Shown here: in pieces, positions 39,056 to 45,419 of the stretch
Layout of the letters: each line of letters begins with the position of its first letter
Position numbering within the stretch: the stretch's first letter is position 1
DNA from: Paenibacillus alkaliterrae
Lineage (GTDB): Bacteria > Bacillota > Bacilli > Paenibacillales > Paenibacillaceae
Assembly: GCF_021532375.1 (NCBI RefSeq)
Contig: NZ_JAKGAP010000020.1
Location: forward strand, 1-45,419
Length of the DNA stretch: 45,419 nucleotides
Reading direction: 5' to 3'
Made by a program: the position numbers and the translations under genes
Notes under the pieces: model-generated
The model's input: the letters and a program-made list of their open reading frames with translations, nothing else
Database searches by the model: none
Told to the model about the DNA's origin: nothing

Positions 39056-39267
39056 TTCATTACCTCCTGTATGCTCATTTCAACTACAACCGGCTCATAT
39101 TCATCGGGATCATCCGGGCGGTAGATGGATGCCTCCGACCATACCGCCAGCTGTTCCTCGTTCATAAAACGCCGCGCCTGCCACAATTCTTTACCATGAC
39201 CGTTCATTTTGTCGTAATAGAGCCCCGTTTTCTTGTGGCGCAACACTAAGGCTGTGCGCTTCTCCAT
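39052..39267 (-). CDS. Hypothetical small protein upstream of ERF
   Basis: A 71-residue protein (VLRHKKTGLYYDKMNGHGKE, ARRFMNEEQLAVWSEASIYR), compact alpha/beta by eye. Its end overlaps the ERF start as ATGA. No family recognised. Confidence 0.6.
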   Translation of the reverse strand: MEKRTALVLRHKKTGLYYDKMNGHGKELWQARRFMNEEQLAVWSEASIYRPDDPDEYEPVVVEMSIQEVMK

Positions 39268-39270
39268 GGC

Positions 39271-39459
39271 TCAAACGTTCCTTTCGTATATACTTGCAAC
39301 AGCATCAAACAACCGATGAGGAACGGTCCGCGACTTGCACTGCACCGTGCCATCCTCTTCAAAAGTCAGCACCTTTAACCGATCGTTACCGTACGGCCTA
39401 ACAGCTGAGTGTGCCATGACTTGTAGGTATTTTTCGCCTTCATGCTCAATAATTGGCAT
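39271..39459 (-). CDS. Hypothetical small protein
   Basis: A 62-residue protein (EHEGEKYLQVMAHSAVRPYG, CKSRTVPHRLFDAVASIYER) behind GAGGG eight bases upstream. No motif recognised. Confidence 0.55.
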   Translation of the reverse strand: MPIIEHEGEKYLQVMAHSAVRPYGNDRLKVLTFEEDGTVQCKSRTVPHRLFDAVASIYERNV

Positions 39460-39505
39460 TTGAAATCCCTCATTCCTTGGGGTATGATGGACGTACCATA
39501 TTTCG

Positions 39506-39733
39506 TTATTTCCCGACTGGCGTAGTTCGAGCTACGCCTTTTTTCTGTGCTGTCATTCGAAAATGTTGGCTCAATACCAGTATTTCAACCAACCTCCGGC
39601 TGTTCGGTCTGCTTAACATCTTCCGAGCCAACCACTGATACTGTTCCGGCGTCGCATTCACACCTAACTTCTCCGCACTCTTCGCAAGCATGGACATATT
39701 CCTCAACCTCATTTCCGCATCCGGCGCAAGCAT
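39506..39733 (-). CDS. Uncertain overlapping frame
   Basis: The last about 60 codons read as a plausible helical protein (AEKLGVNATPEQYQWLARKM, SRRLVEILVLSQHFR). They overlap the zinc-finger gene 39585-39833 by up to 149 nt in another frame. A start at an internal ATG behind GAGG is possible. I list it with low confidence because one of the two frames may be spurious. Confidence 0.3.
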   Translation of the reverse strand: MLAPDAEMRLRNMSMLAKSAEKLGVNATPEQYQWLARKMLSRPNSRRLVEILVLSQHFRMTAQKKGVARTTPVGK

Positions 39734-39833
39734 CGTATTTGTAGCTCATGCCCCAGGTACGACCTCCTAATGGGAATTCAACGTGCGTCCTGACGATGAT
39801 TTCTTTGTGACAACAAGGCGAAATGTGATTCAT
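39585..39833 (-). CDS. Small multi-cysteine zinc-binding protein
   Basis: An 82-residue protein with several Cys pairs: SPCCHKEI near residue 5, ACAGCGNEVEEY near 35, ACEECGEVRCEC near 48. This is the pattern of tandem zinc ribbons. The C-terminus is acidic and Val-rich. It is coupled to the upstream gene by a short overlap. Role inferred only. Confidence 0.6.
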   Translation of the reverse strand: MNHISPCCHKEIIVRTHVEFPLGGRTWGMSYKYDACAGCGNEVEEYVHACEECGEVRCECDAGTVSVVGSEDVKQTEQPEVG

Positions 39834-40186
39834 GCTACCTCTCCTTTATCAATCGATTGTTTCAAGCTCCACACAAGTTCGCGCTGCATCTCAGCTGCAA
39901 CAACTTCCTGCTCATAGCCCACATTCAGAAGTGAGTTGATATGCCCTCTCAACTCGTCTACAAACGATTGATCTGAACCGGTGAGCATATCGACAATGTT
40001 GCAAAGCTGATGAAGGGTGAAGCGAGCTGATTCGTAGTTGAAGACTTCGCCGCGGAATGGTGCTTCTGTTACCCAGTACAGCCGGTTGGAGAGCGATTGC
40101 TCGATTTCTTCATTTTTCCAACCTCGACCGTTTAAATCCTGTATAAATTCAGCAATTTGTGATTCCAAGTGATCCCAAGCTTTCAT
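39830..40186 (-). CDS. Hypothetical helical early protein
   Basis: A 118-residue, mostly helical protein (LESQIAEFIQDLNGRGWKNE, FTLHQLCNIVDMLTGSDQSF, AAEMQRELVWSLKQSIDKG). No motif recognised. Closely coupled to the downstream zinc-binding gene. Confidence 0.6.
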   Translation of the reverse strand: MKAWDHLESQIAEFIQDLNGRGWKNEEIEQSLSNRLYWVTEAPFRGEVFNYESARFTLHQLCNIVDMLTGSDQSFVDELRGHINSLLNVGYEQEVVAAEMQRELVWSLKQSIDKGEVA

Positions 40187-40190
40187 ACAT

Positions 40191-40454
40191 TTACCTCCTC
40201 ATTAACTTATACGGAATATGGCATATTTCGACTACGTGCGTTTCTTCTACTTCATAGCCGTTGACAAGAGCGGCAGCAATTAAAATCCGATCGTCATCTG
40301 ACTGTACGAATTCGTTGAGTGGCTGCATCTCTGCGGATTCCCAATCACCTCTGATTGTTCGAACAAGAATATTCCCATCCGTCCATCCTAGGCGGTTACG
40401 TGCGTAGTTGAGCGCTCTCGCCACTTCACGTGGCAGCTTCACTTTTTCACTCAT
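40191..40454 (-). CDS. Hypothetical early protein
   Basis: An 87-residue protein (LPREVARALNYARNRLGWTD, PLNEFVQSDDDRILIAAALV, VVEICHIPYKLMRR). The start resembles that of DUF1642-like phage proteins, but I cannot confirm this. Stop four bases from the next start. Confidence 0.55.
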   Translation of the reverse strand: MSEKVKLPREVARALNYARNRLGWTDGNILVRTIRGDWESAEMQPLNEFVQSDDDRILIAAALVNGYEVEETHVVEICHIPYKLMRR

Positions 40455-40546
40455 ACTCTAACCTCTCCTTTTCTCTCAAATGGTTGGCCTTGCTGGGGAT
40501 TGCGAACGATTGGTTTAGGACCGCATACTGGCTGGACTTTGTTCAT
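40451..40546 (-). CDS. Very small hypothetical protein
   Basis: A 31-residue frame starts at ATG 40546 behind GGAGGTGGAACTTAT. The text (VQPVCGPKPIVRNPQQGQPF) is Pro/Gln-rich. The strong site supports translation; its function is unknown. Confidence 0.4.
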   Translation of the reverse strand: MNKVQPVCGPKPIVRNPQQGQPFERKGEVRV

Positions 40547-40722
40547 ATAAGTTCCACCTCCAATATTCCTTCCAGACAGGTTATGCAAAGTTTCTGCTTG
40601 CCTTTGTAGACTGCTACCGCTTCTCCTACGCCGCATTCGCAGGGATTCATCACAATGCGAGGATAACGAATCGGTATGCGGTTGTTCTGTCGCTCTCCTG
40701 CGGCGATGATTGGGTTTTCCAT
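40543..40722 (-). CDS. Small zinc-binding protein
   Basis: A 59-residue protein is started at ATG 40722 behind GAGGAGGCATAACC. Two Cys pairs, NPCECGVGEAV and LCITCLEGIL, fit a zinc ribbon. It overlaps the next frame by four bases. Confidence 0.6.
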   Translation of the reverse strand: MENPIIAAGERQNNRIPIRYPRIVMNPCECGVGEAVAVYKGKQKLCITCLEGILEVELI

Positions 40723-40736
40723 GGTTATGCCTCCTC

Positions 40737-40916
40737 TTAATAAATTGGTCTTACATACCACCCTAGGAAATTCGGGAAGAAACGAGAGATTGTCTTTTCT
40801 CCTCCTACGCGATAACCACCGTCAACCACAATAACAAGCTGATCAGAACCAAGTCGTTGAGCTCTCTCGCGAGCATACGCAAATGCTTCTTCTTTCGTTT
40901 TTTTAAAAAATCCCAT
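40737..40916 (-). CDS. Small hypothetical protein
   Basis: A 59-residue frame starts at ATG 40916 behind GGAGGGTGAACAGTA. It reads FFKKTKEEAFAYARERAQRL then LVIVVDGGYRVGGEKTISRF, a helix followed by strands. No family recognised. Confidence 0.55.
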   Translation of the reverse strand: MGFFKKTKEEAFAYARERAQRLGSDQLVIVVDGGYRVGGEKTISRFFPNFLGWYVRPIY

Positions 40917-41068
40917 TACTGTTCACCCTCCAATTTGCGTTTCATTTCCTCCACCACAACCGGCAGCTCATTCTCGAAATACTCCGTCATGATGTTCAGA
41001 CGTTGGTGCCAGCTGGCGTCCGCATAGTCCTTTAAAGCTTGCTGGGTTACGTATAGAGCGTGTTTCAT
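40916..41068 (-). CDS. Small hypothetical protein
   Basis: A 50-residue frame starts at ATG 41068; its stop overlaps the next start. It is helical and acidic (SWHQRLNIMTEYFENELPVV). No function known. Confidence 0.5.
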   Translation of the reverse strand: MKHALYVTQQALKDYADASWHQRLNIMTEYFENELPVVVEEMKRKLEGEQ

Positions 41069-41184
41069 GCGCCTTGATTAGCTTTGGCTGCTCGTTTGAG
41101 GATTTCTTTTGCAACGAGTAACGCCATATTCTTGCGGCAGCGGTCGCTGGGTTGGTTTTTTACTACAGATGGATCGTATTGCAT
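41065..41184 (-). CDS. Very small basic protein
   Basis: A 39-residue frame starts at ATG 41184 behind GGAGGCATAACCC; its stop overlaps the next start. It is basic and helical (RCRKNMALLVAKEILKRAAK). No function known. Confidence 0.5.
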   Translation of the reverse strand: MQYDPSVVKNQPSDRCRKNMALLVAKEILKRAAKANQGA

Positions 41185-41197
41185 GGGTTATGCCTCC

Positions 41198-41404
41198 TTA
41201 TTTGATTACTGTTAATTCGGGCTTTTTATTGCTGCAGCAGCTAAGTGACGTTGAGGATAAATCACCATCCTTCATGACTTCTCGCAGCGTTTCATCATCA
41301 ACTTGTATTTCTTTACCGCAATTGAAACAAATGGTGTATATCTCGTCACCGAAGATTTCAACCTTTATTTGCTTCCCGCCGTGTTCTGTCTTGATATAGA
41401 ACAT
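41198..41404 (-). CDS. Small Cys-containing protein
   Basis: A 68-residue protein starts at ATG 41404 behind TAGGAGGAACGCGAG. FNCGKEIQV and LSCCSNKKPE give a possible metal site after an N-terminal beta part (KTEHGGKQIKVEIFGDEIYT). Function unknown. Confidence 0.6.
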   Translation of the reverse strand: MFYIKTEHGGKQIKVEIFGDEIYTICFNCGKEIQVDDETLREVMKDGDLSSTSLSCCSNKKPELTVIK

Positions 41405-41416
41405 CTCGCGTTCCTC

Positions 41417-42088
41417 CTAGGTGGCTATCGGGCGCCATGCTTCAATATAGTTCATAAGTCCATCCAGTTCGTGCTTGCGGATGTCTTTATAACTCGGTAC
41501 GGCCCAGCGGTCTTTTATTTCACGGTGGAGCTGACGGAATAACTGACTGCGTTGCTTGTTGTCGACTTCAATGCTGTAAATCTTACGAGCAACAACCTTC
41601 TGGACTTTGCGTTGATCACCGCTATCCAACGTGATTTGTTCGTCAACTTTTGCTTCTAGTTCGAATATCCTTTGACTGTTGGCTTGCGTAAGGTCTTTGA
41701 TTTCCTCGACTTCATCAGCAAGTTCGGCGGTTAGTTTGAGCGATTGGATCAATGCTTTGCGTTCGCTCATCACCTCAACTTTGTTACTTAGTTGAATTCG
41801 GAGGTTATCGAATTCGAGGATGTATTGTTCTTTGAAGCTCATTGCTTTCTTTCCGGTGTATCCCATGGCCAGTAGTGCAAATCCTTGTTCGGTCATCAGG
41901 AACTTTGGTGTTTCTCTTCCTTGCTGATTTAGATAAACCGACTCGGCGAAATTGCCTACCCGAAACACTTCGCTGCATCCGAGCTCGCGAATGTCTCTCA
42001 TTACCCGGGAATGATCTTTACCGAATGTTTCAGCTACCGTAAGGCTGTCCGTTACTGGACGGTTGTTTTCGACGAATACTAATTTCAC
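41417..42088 (-). CDS. Rha-type phage regulator with ORF6C domain
   Basis: A 223-residue protein. The N-terminal Rha domain is visible: RPVTDSLTVAETFGKDHSRV, FLMTEQGFALLAMGYTGKKA and MSFKEQYILEFDNL. A coiled linker (ELADEVEEIKDLTQANSQRI) and a C-terminal ORF6C domain (IYSIEVDNKQRSQLFRQLHR, LDGLMNYIEAWRP) follow. Proteins of this build regulate the lytic/lysogenic decision in Gram-positive phages. It is the second early gene after the Cro-like gene. Confidence 0.9.
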   Translation of the reverse strand: MKLVFVENNRPVTDSLTVAETFGKDHSRVMRDIRELGCSEVFRVGNFAESVYLNQQGRETPKFLMTEQGFALLAMGYTGKKAMSFKEQYILEFDNLRIQLSNKVEVMSERKALIQSLKLTAELADEVEEIKDLTQANSQRIFELEAKVDEQITLDSGDQRKVQKVVARKIYSIEVDNKQRSQLFRQLHREIKDRWAVPSYKDIRKHELDGLMNYIEAWRPIAT

Positions 42089-42102
42089 TTTATCCTCATC
42101 TC

Positions 42103-42333
42103 CTACGCCGTTTTATTTTGTGGCTTTATGCCACGTTTATGGTTAAAAAAAATGGTCCAGTCAAACTTCAAGGCGTTTGCGATCTTTTGCGCGGTTTCTA
42201 CACTTGGGTTTCGATCCCCATTTTCAATTTGAGTGTAGAAGGAACGGTCGATTTTCGCTAAGTCCGCAACGTCTTGATGGGTTAGTTTTTGATGGTTCCT
42301 TAGACCAGACAACCAATCGCGCTTTTGTTTCAC
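42103..42333 (-). CDS. Cro-like HTH regulator, first early gene
   Basis: A 76-residue protein is started at GTG 42333, seven bases after GGGGGG. The HTH is KLTHQDVADLAKIDRSFYTQ then IENGDRNPSVETAQKIANAL. It diverges from the LexA-like repressor gene at 42528, as Cro does from CI, and probably shares operators between 42360 and 42500. A longer upstream form would cover the promoter and is rejected. Confidence 0.88.
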   Translation of the reverse strand: MKQKRDWLSGLRNHQKLTHQDVADLAKIDRSFYTQIENGDRNPSVETAQKIANALKFDWTIFFNHKRGIKPQNKTA

Positions 42334-42365
42334 GTTATCACCCCCCTTATGTTTTGTGGCTTGAA

Positions 42366-42494
42366 GCAACTGCCCTATGACCACAGTATAGTTGCATGTT
42401 GCCACAAAGTCAATAGTATTTTTGGAGGATGTTAATAATCGCCCCATTTGTTTATTGTCGCTTGATGCAACGATATAATTGTTGATGATGTTGC
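42366..42494. promoter_or_regulatory. Divergent cro/cI promoter and operator region
   Basis: Leftward promoter: TTGACT (42413-42408), 17 bases, TATACT (42390-42385), a strong match. Rightward promoter: TATAAT at 42474-42479 with TTTATT at 42451-42456, 17 bases apart. GTTGC or its complement occurs five times (42366, 42391, 42398, 42467, 42490), and TGTGGC/GCCACA repeats flank the leftward promoter. These are the candidate operator half-sites of the repressor pair. Confidence 0.7.
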
Positions 42495-42527
42495 GCTATT
42501 TATAGGTCATTGGAAGGAGGAAATTAG

Positions 42528-43148
42528 ATGCTTGGGGAAACACTCGTACTATTAAGAAAGAAGAAAAAACTTACACAACAAGACATTGCGGATAGGTTAC
42601 ATTTAACTAGGAGTACCTACGCACAATATGAGATAAATAGAAGAGTACCAGAGTATGCAACCTTAGAAAAATTAGCTGACTTCTTTGAGGTATCAATAGA
42701 TCATTTAGTTGGTCGCAACGAAGTTCAACAGTTACCACATAATGCCATCCCCTACGATCCCTCTAACATGATACGATTACCCGTGCTAGGGACAATAAAG
42801 GCTGGTGAACCAATCCTCATGAGTGAACATACAGAAGGATACGAATTAGTTGAACCTGAGGTGTTGCGCGGTAGGCGTGGTTTCGTGCTTGTCGTTAATG
42901 GTGACAGCATGGCAGGCGATTACATATTTAATGGCGATAAGGTAATTGTAGCTATGGATGAAGACGTCACAGCTTCGGATATAGCAGTTGTGGCGATCGA
43001 TTGTGAAGCAGCTACCTTGAAAAGGGTAAAATGCCAGGACGGTATGTGTGTGCTGATCCCGTCGAATACAACTTACGAAACTCAGATTTATCCAGCTAAA
43101 CAAATACATATTATAGGTAAAGTGATTCAAATACGTAGGGATTTATAG
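42528..43148 (+). CDS. CI-like phage repressor with LexA-type self-cleavage domain
   Basis: A 206-residue protein starts at ATG 42528 behind GGAAGGAGG. Residues 1-60 form an XRE HTH (LTQQDIADRLHLTRSTYAQY). The S24 peptidase part has an Ala-Gly cleavage site at residues 92-93 (LGTIKAGEP), Ser 127 in NGDSMAG and Lys 165 in AATLKRV. RecA-dependent cleavage after DNA damage should inactivate it and induce the prophage. It faces the Cro-like gene across shared operators. Confidence 0.95.
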   Translation: MLGETLVLLRKKKKLTQQDIADRLHLTRSTYAQYEINRRVPEYATLEKLADFFEVSIDHLVGRNEVQQLPHNAIPYDPSNMIRLPVLGTIKAGEPILMSEHTEGYELVEPEVLRGRRGFVLVVNGDSMAGDYIFNGDKVIVAMDEDVTASDIAVVAIDCEAATLKRVKCQDGMCVLIPSNTTYETQIYPAKQIHIIGKVIQIRRDL

Positions 43149-43195
43149 CCAATCCCCCAACCGATGGGGAATATTGTCGGGAGAGTGTTTGTAAT

Positions 43196-43768
43196 ATGAA
43201 TCCGGGTACGCAAACTGGATATTACACTGGTTTATTTTTTAGATTTTTATGGTTATTTACAATTGCGTTTATATTCCAATCCATTATTTTTTATATGTTT
43301 GATTACAATTGGTTTACATTCTACGTACTTTCTATTATATTTTCTTTTTTTATAAATACTTCTTTGCCAATGAAAGAAAACTATCCATTTTTCAGACACC
43401 TTCTTATCTTTATTTGTCTTTATGTAGCAAACTCTGAGTGTTCCTCTGTAATCATAAATATTGCAGGGAATTTCTTTATGCCGACAATTATGTGGAATAC
43501 CTTTATTATAATTAGTGTTTTATTCGGAATAGCCAATGGAATAGGCAGATATGGTTTTGGTGTTTATAGTAAAACCATAGAAGTATTTTCCAACCTGGCG
43601 TTATTGGTTTTAATGATCATTGTTTTTGCAACAAATTGGTGGGAAGGTGGAGTCGTTTACTTTGTCCTCCGTATTCCAATAATGATGTTTGAAATATCGA
43701 TAGCTAAATCTGTGCTTTATTACGCATATGAACGTTCCAATGGAATTGATAACAACGCCCCTCTCTAG
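43196..43768 (+). CDS. Polytopic membrane protein between repressor and integrase
   Basis: A 190-residue protein with about five transmembrane helices (TGLFFRFLWLFTIAFIFQSI, NWFTFYVLSIIFSFFINTSL, LLIFICLYVAN, WNTFIIISVLFGIANGIGR, FSNLALLVLMIIVFATNWW). It is more A/T-rich than its neighbours, placed behind cI and closed by a terminator whose stem overlaps the stop codon. Genes in this slot of temperate phages are often expressed by the lysogen and act in superinfection exclusion or abortive infection. No motif proves this here. Confidence 0.75.
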   Translation: MNPGTQTGYYTGLFFRFLWLFTIAFIFQSIIFYMFDYNWFTFYVLSIIFSFFINTSLPMKENYPFFRHLLIFICLYVANSECSSVIINIAGNFFMPTIMWNTFIIISVLFGIANGIGRYGFGVYSKTIEVFSNLALLVLMIIVFATNWWEGGVVYFVLRIPIMMFEISIAKSVLYYAYERSNGIDNNAPL

Positions 43769-43778
43769 GGGCTTCTTT
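43757..43778 (+). terminator. Intrinsic terminator before the integrase gene
   Basis: GCCCCT and AGGGGC form a six-base stem with loop CTCT, followed by TTCTTTATT. It overlaps the membrane-protein stop codon and separates it from the integrase gene at 43794, which would need its own promoter or read-through. Confidence 0.7.
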
Positions 43779-43793
43779 ATTAGGAGGAACAAC

Positions 43794-45299
43794 ATGAAAG
43801 CAGCTATATACGTCCGTGTAAGTACTTCAGCTCAAGTGGAGGAAGGTTATTCTCTTGACGCTCAAATCGACCGATGTAAAGCCTACGCTGTCTCTCAGGA
43901 TTGGGAAATAGTCGAAACCTATATTGAGGAAGGCGAATCTGCAAAGGACTTGAATCGTGCCGAAGTGAAACGGATGCTCTCAGACGCTGGGGAGGGCTTG
44001 TTCGACGTTCTACTCGTCTACAGATTGGATAGACTTACGCGCTCGGTACGTGACTTACACGCCCTGCTGGACTTGTTTGACAAACAGAATATTAAGTTCC
44101 GATCAGCTACCGAGGTTTATGATACGACCACTGCGATGGGCCGGCTGTTCATTAATATCGTTGCGTCCCTGGCTGAATGGGAACGGGCTAATCTTGGGGA
44201 GCGCGTCCGTTTCGGTAAAGAGCAGCTAGTCAGAGAGGGTAATTGGCCCGGGGGAGTTGTTCCCTACGGATACGCCTGGGATGGAGAAACCATGCACATC
44301 GTACCGGAGGAATACACTACATTGCGTGAACTCAGGCGATTATATATGGCTGGTAACGGTTTGCGGAATACGGCGATGTATCTAAACTCCCGGGGCATGA
44401 AAAGGCGTGACGATGCGATATGGTCCCCTACCATGATTGGGTACACGCTTGAAAATCCTATCTACGCCGGGAAGATAAGGTTCGGCTCTAAGGATAAGCA
44501 AGGGAAATATGGCTTCCGCAAGAAAGGGGATCGTGCCGATGTGATGATTTCGGAATCGAGCTTCCCCACTATTTATTCATGGGAAGAGTTTGAGGAGCAC
44601 ATGGAGCGAATGAATAAACGCGTAAAGTACGGAAACTCGCGTAAAGCTGATTATTGGTTTGTGGGCATACTCCGGTGCGCGCGCTGCGGCAGCAAACTAA
44701 AAGGAAGCACATACACGAACCGGAGAGCGGACGGGACCAAATATGAACCTATTCGCGTATACAAATGTTACAACCGAGAAAAAGGACAAGGCTGTAACAT
44801 GCCTATGCTCCGTCAGGTGGTAGCGGAGGAAATGATTATGTCCCATGTCACAAGTGTATTACTGTCTCAACAAGAAGTAGCTGCTGGAATTGATGAAATC
44901 CAAGCGTCTAATCGAAATCAAGCTGCCGACCAGGAACAACTGCTTAAAGAATTGCGTATCATTACGGAACGTCGCAAAAAGTGGCAGTATATGTTTGCTG
45001 AAGATATGATTAGCGAGACGGATTTCCGCGCGCGCAAACGTGAAGATGATGAGCAAGAAATGATTATCAAGAAAGCATTAGAAGATGCGCGATCCTATGA
45101 TCTTGGGGTTAATCCTACAACGATAGACAACCTTGTCGAATTAAATAAATATTGGCCAAACCTTGATAATTTGTCACGTAAAGAATGGATGCAGACGCTT
45201 TTTGACAGTGTAGTTATTGAATGTGACCAGGAGACTGGTGAAGGAGCTCACCGATTCAAGACGCTTCCGTTTCGAATTACAGAGGTCATTTTTAATTAA
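43794..45299 (+). CDS. int: Large serine recombinase (phage integrase)
   Basis: A 501-residue protein is started at ATG 43794 behind TAGGAGGAACAAC. The catalytic domain begins AIYVRVSTSAQVEEG with Ser at residue 10, and includes LLVYRLDRLTRSVRDL and SLAEWERANLGERVRFG. The recombinase domain has GNWPGGVVPYGYAW, then NPIYAGKIRFG. The zinc-ribbon domain has LRCARCGSKLKGS and KCYNREKGQGCNMP, and a coiled coil follows. It joins attP and attB with a two-base staggered cut. It lies directly inside the right phage arm, the normal place. The ABC-transporter gene beyond the arm is the attB target. Confidence 0.97.
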   Translation: MKAAIYVRVSTSAQVEEGYSLDAQIDRCKAYAVSQDWEIVETYIEEGESAKDLNRAEVKRMLSDAGEGLFDVLLVYRLDRLTRSVRDLHALLDLFDKQNIKFRSATEVYDTTTAMGRLFINIVASLAEWERANLGERVRFGKEQLVREGNWPGGVVPYGYAWDGETMHIVPEEYTTLRELRRLYMAGNGLRNTAMYLNSRGMKRRDDAIWSPTMIGYTLENPIYAGKIRFGSKDKQGKYGFRKKGDRADVMISESSFPTIYSWEEFEEHMERMNKRVKYGNSRKADYWFVGILRCARCGSKLKGSTYTNRRADGTKYEPIRVYKCYNREKGQGCNMPMLRQVVAEEMIMSHVTSVLLSQQEVAAGIDEIQASNRNQAADQEQLLKELRIITERRKKWQYMFAEDMISETDFRARKREDDEQEMIIKKALEDARSYDLGVNPTTIDNLVELNKYWPNLDNLSRKEWMQTLFDSVVIECDQETGEGAHRFKTLPFRITEVIFN

Positions 45300-45418
45300 T
45301 CATACCTACCTAATGTATAATATGTGACCACATATTGCAAAAACGTATTAATGATATAAATGACGAGCAAAATCGCGCAGGCCGTTAGGATCAGTCCCCA
45401 ATTCCCGTCAGGCAGCAA
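45296..45418 (-). pseudogene. Host ABC-transporter membrane-domain gene cut by the prophage
   Basis: Read leftward from the window edge, 40 codons stay open and end at a stop inside the phage arm. The text GNWGLILTACAILLVIYI, followed by NTFLQYVVTYY, matches the second transmembrane region of YfiC/YheI-type multidrug ABC exporters, where a conserved text follows in intact genes. The rest of the gene should lie left of the window. The prophage therefore separates the gene into two parts and presumably inactivates it in the lysogen. Confidence 0.7.
45302..45322 (-). other. Putative attR phage arm (half-site)
   Basis: This 21-nt arm mirrors 5-25 in inverted orientation with 18 of 21 matches. 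It lies three bases after the integrase stop codon. The host-derived half-site begins just beyond it. The core cannot be fixed without the empty site. Confidence 0.65.
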
Positions 45419-45419
45419 A

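Larger units (their letters stand above)
5..45322. mobile_element. Temperate podovirus-like prophage, serine-integrase type
   Basis: Everything between the two edge arms reads as one phage: lysogeny genes at the right end, a leftward early operon, a leftward late operon with terminase, portal, coat, nozzle and tailspike, a lysis cassette, and a plus-strand accessory block next to the left end. Both boundaries coincide with an inverted arm, and the sequence beyond the right arm is a broken host gene. Key genes for integration, repression, replication, packaging and lysis are all present and open, so it looks potentially functional. No tape measure, tail tube or sheath gene is present, which supports a short-tailed virion. 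The exact core dinucleotide and the left host flank cannot be read from this window. Confidence 0.93.

Noticed and set aside
1..45419. tRNA genes or a CRISPR array
   Set aside because: No cloverleaf with a typical T-loop text and no regular spaced repeats were seen.

Overview
The window is an almost complete temperate phage (prophage) in a low-to-moderate-GC Gram-positive host. The host is most likely Bacillales, and I infer a Paenibacillus-like background from the style of the genes. At the right edge, outside the phage, is the 5' half of a host ABC-transporter membrane-domain gene, read on the minus strand. It is cut where the phage begins. The two window edges carry an 18/21-matching inverted arm (5-25 and 45302-45322). 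This is the arrangement expected of attL/attR made by the large serine integrase encoded next to the right edge.

Layout. (1) 50-3370: a small minus-strand Cro/CI-type HTH gene, then a plus-strand accessory block: two small genes, an FtsK/SpoIIIE-type ATPase, a replication-relaxation-like protein, a Cys/Gly/Ser-rich small protein and a ribbon-helix-helix protein. (2) 3410-5470, minus: an HNH endonuclease, N-acetylmuramoyl-L-alanine amidase and small holin-like proteins, that is, the lysis cassette. (3) 5620-26360, minus: the virion genes, in transcription order terS, terL, portal, scaffold, decoration, coat, several small head or connector proteins, tail nozzle and beta-helix tailspike. These are followed by a Wzy/O-antigen-ligase-like membrane protein, a secreted trypsin-like protease and two large ejection or internal-virion candidates. 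There is no tape measure, tail tube, sheath or tail-assembly chaperone, and the portal, nozzle and tailspike types fit a podovirus (P22/T7-like short tail). (4) 26900-27420: about 500 nt with no convincing gene but many hairpins, transcribed at the head of the late operon directly behind an ArpU-like late regulator. (5) 27447-42333, minus: the early operon, with replisome organizer, DnaB helicase, SSB, ERF annealing protein, RusA resolvase, DUF3310, YopX and Rha/ORF6C proteins, HNH nucleases and many very small proteins, several with zinc-knuckle cysteines. A second HTH gene sits inside it on the plus strand at 35147. (6) 42333-45300: divergent cro/cI promoter region, a LexA-like self-cleaving repressor, an unknown polytopic membrane protein and the serine integrase, on the plus strand.

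How it works together: the repressor at 42528 should keep the leftward early promoter (42385-42413) off. On induction the early operon runs to the ArpU-like gene, which probably activates a late promoter next to three tandem CATAAT hexamers at 27425-27442. The late transcript then passes the structured leader and at least five intrinsic terminators that lie between late genes and point with transcription. I therefore suggest a processive-antitermination role for the leader RNA, perhaps of the put/EAR RNA type. This is my main candidate for an undescribed system and is inference. A second candidate is the polysaccharide-polymerase-like gene at 11176, placed like a moron directly behind the tailspike. 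It suggests seroconversion or superinfection exclusion by a surface glycan change, in the style of phages D3 and epsilon15 but in a Gram-positive host.
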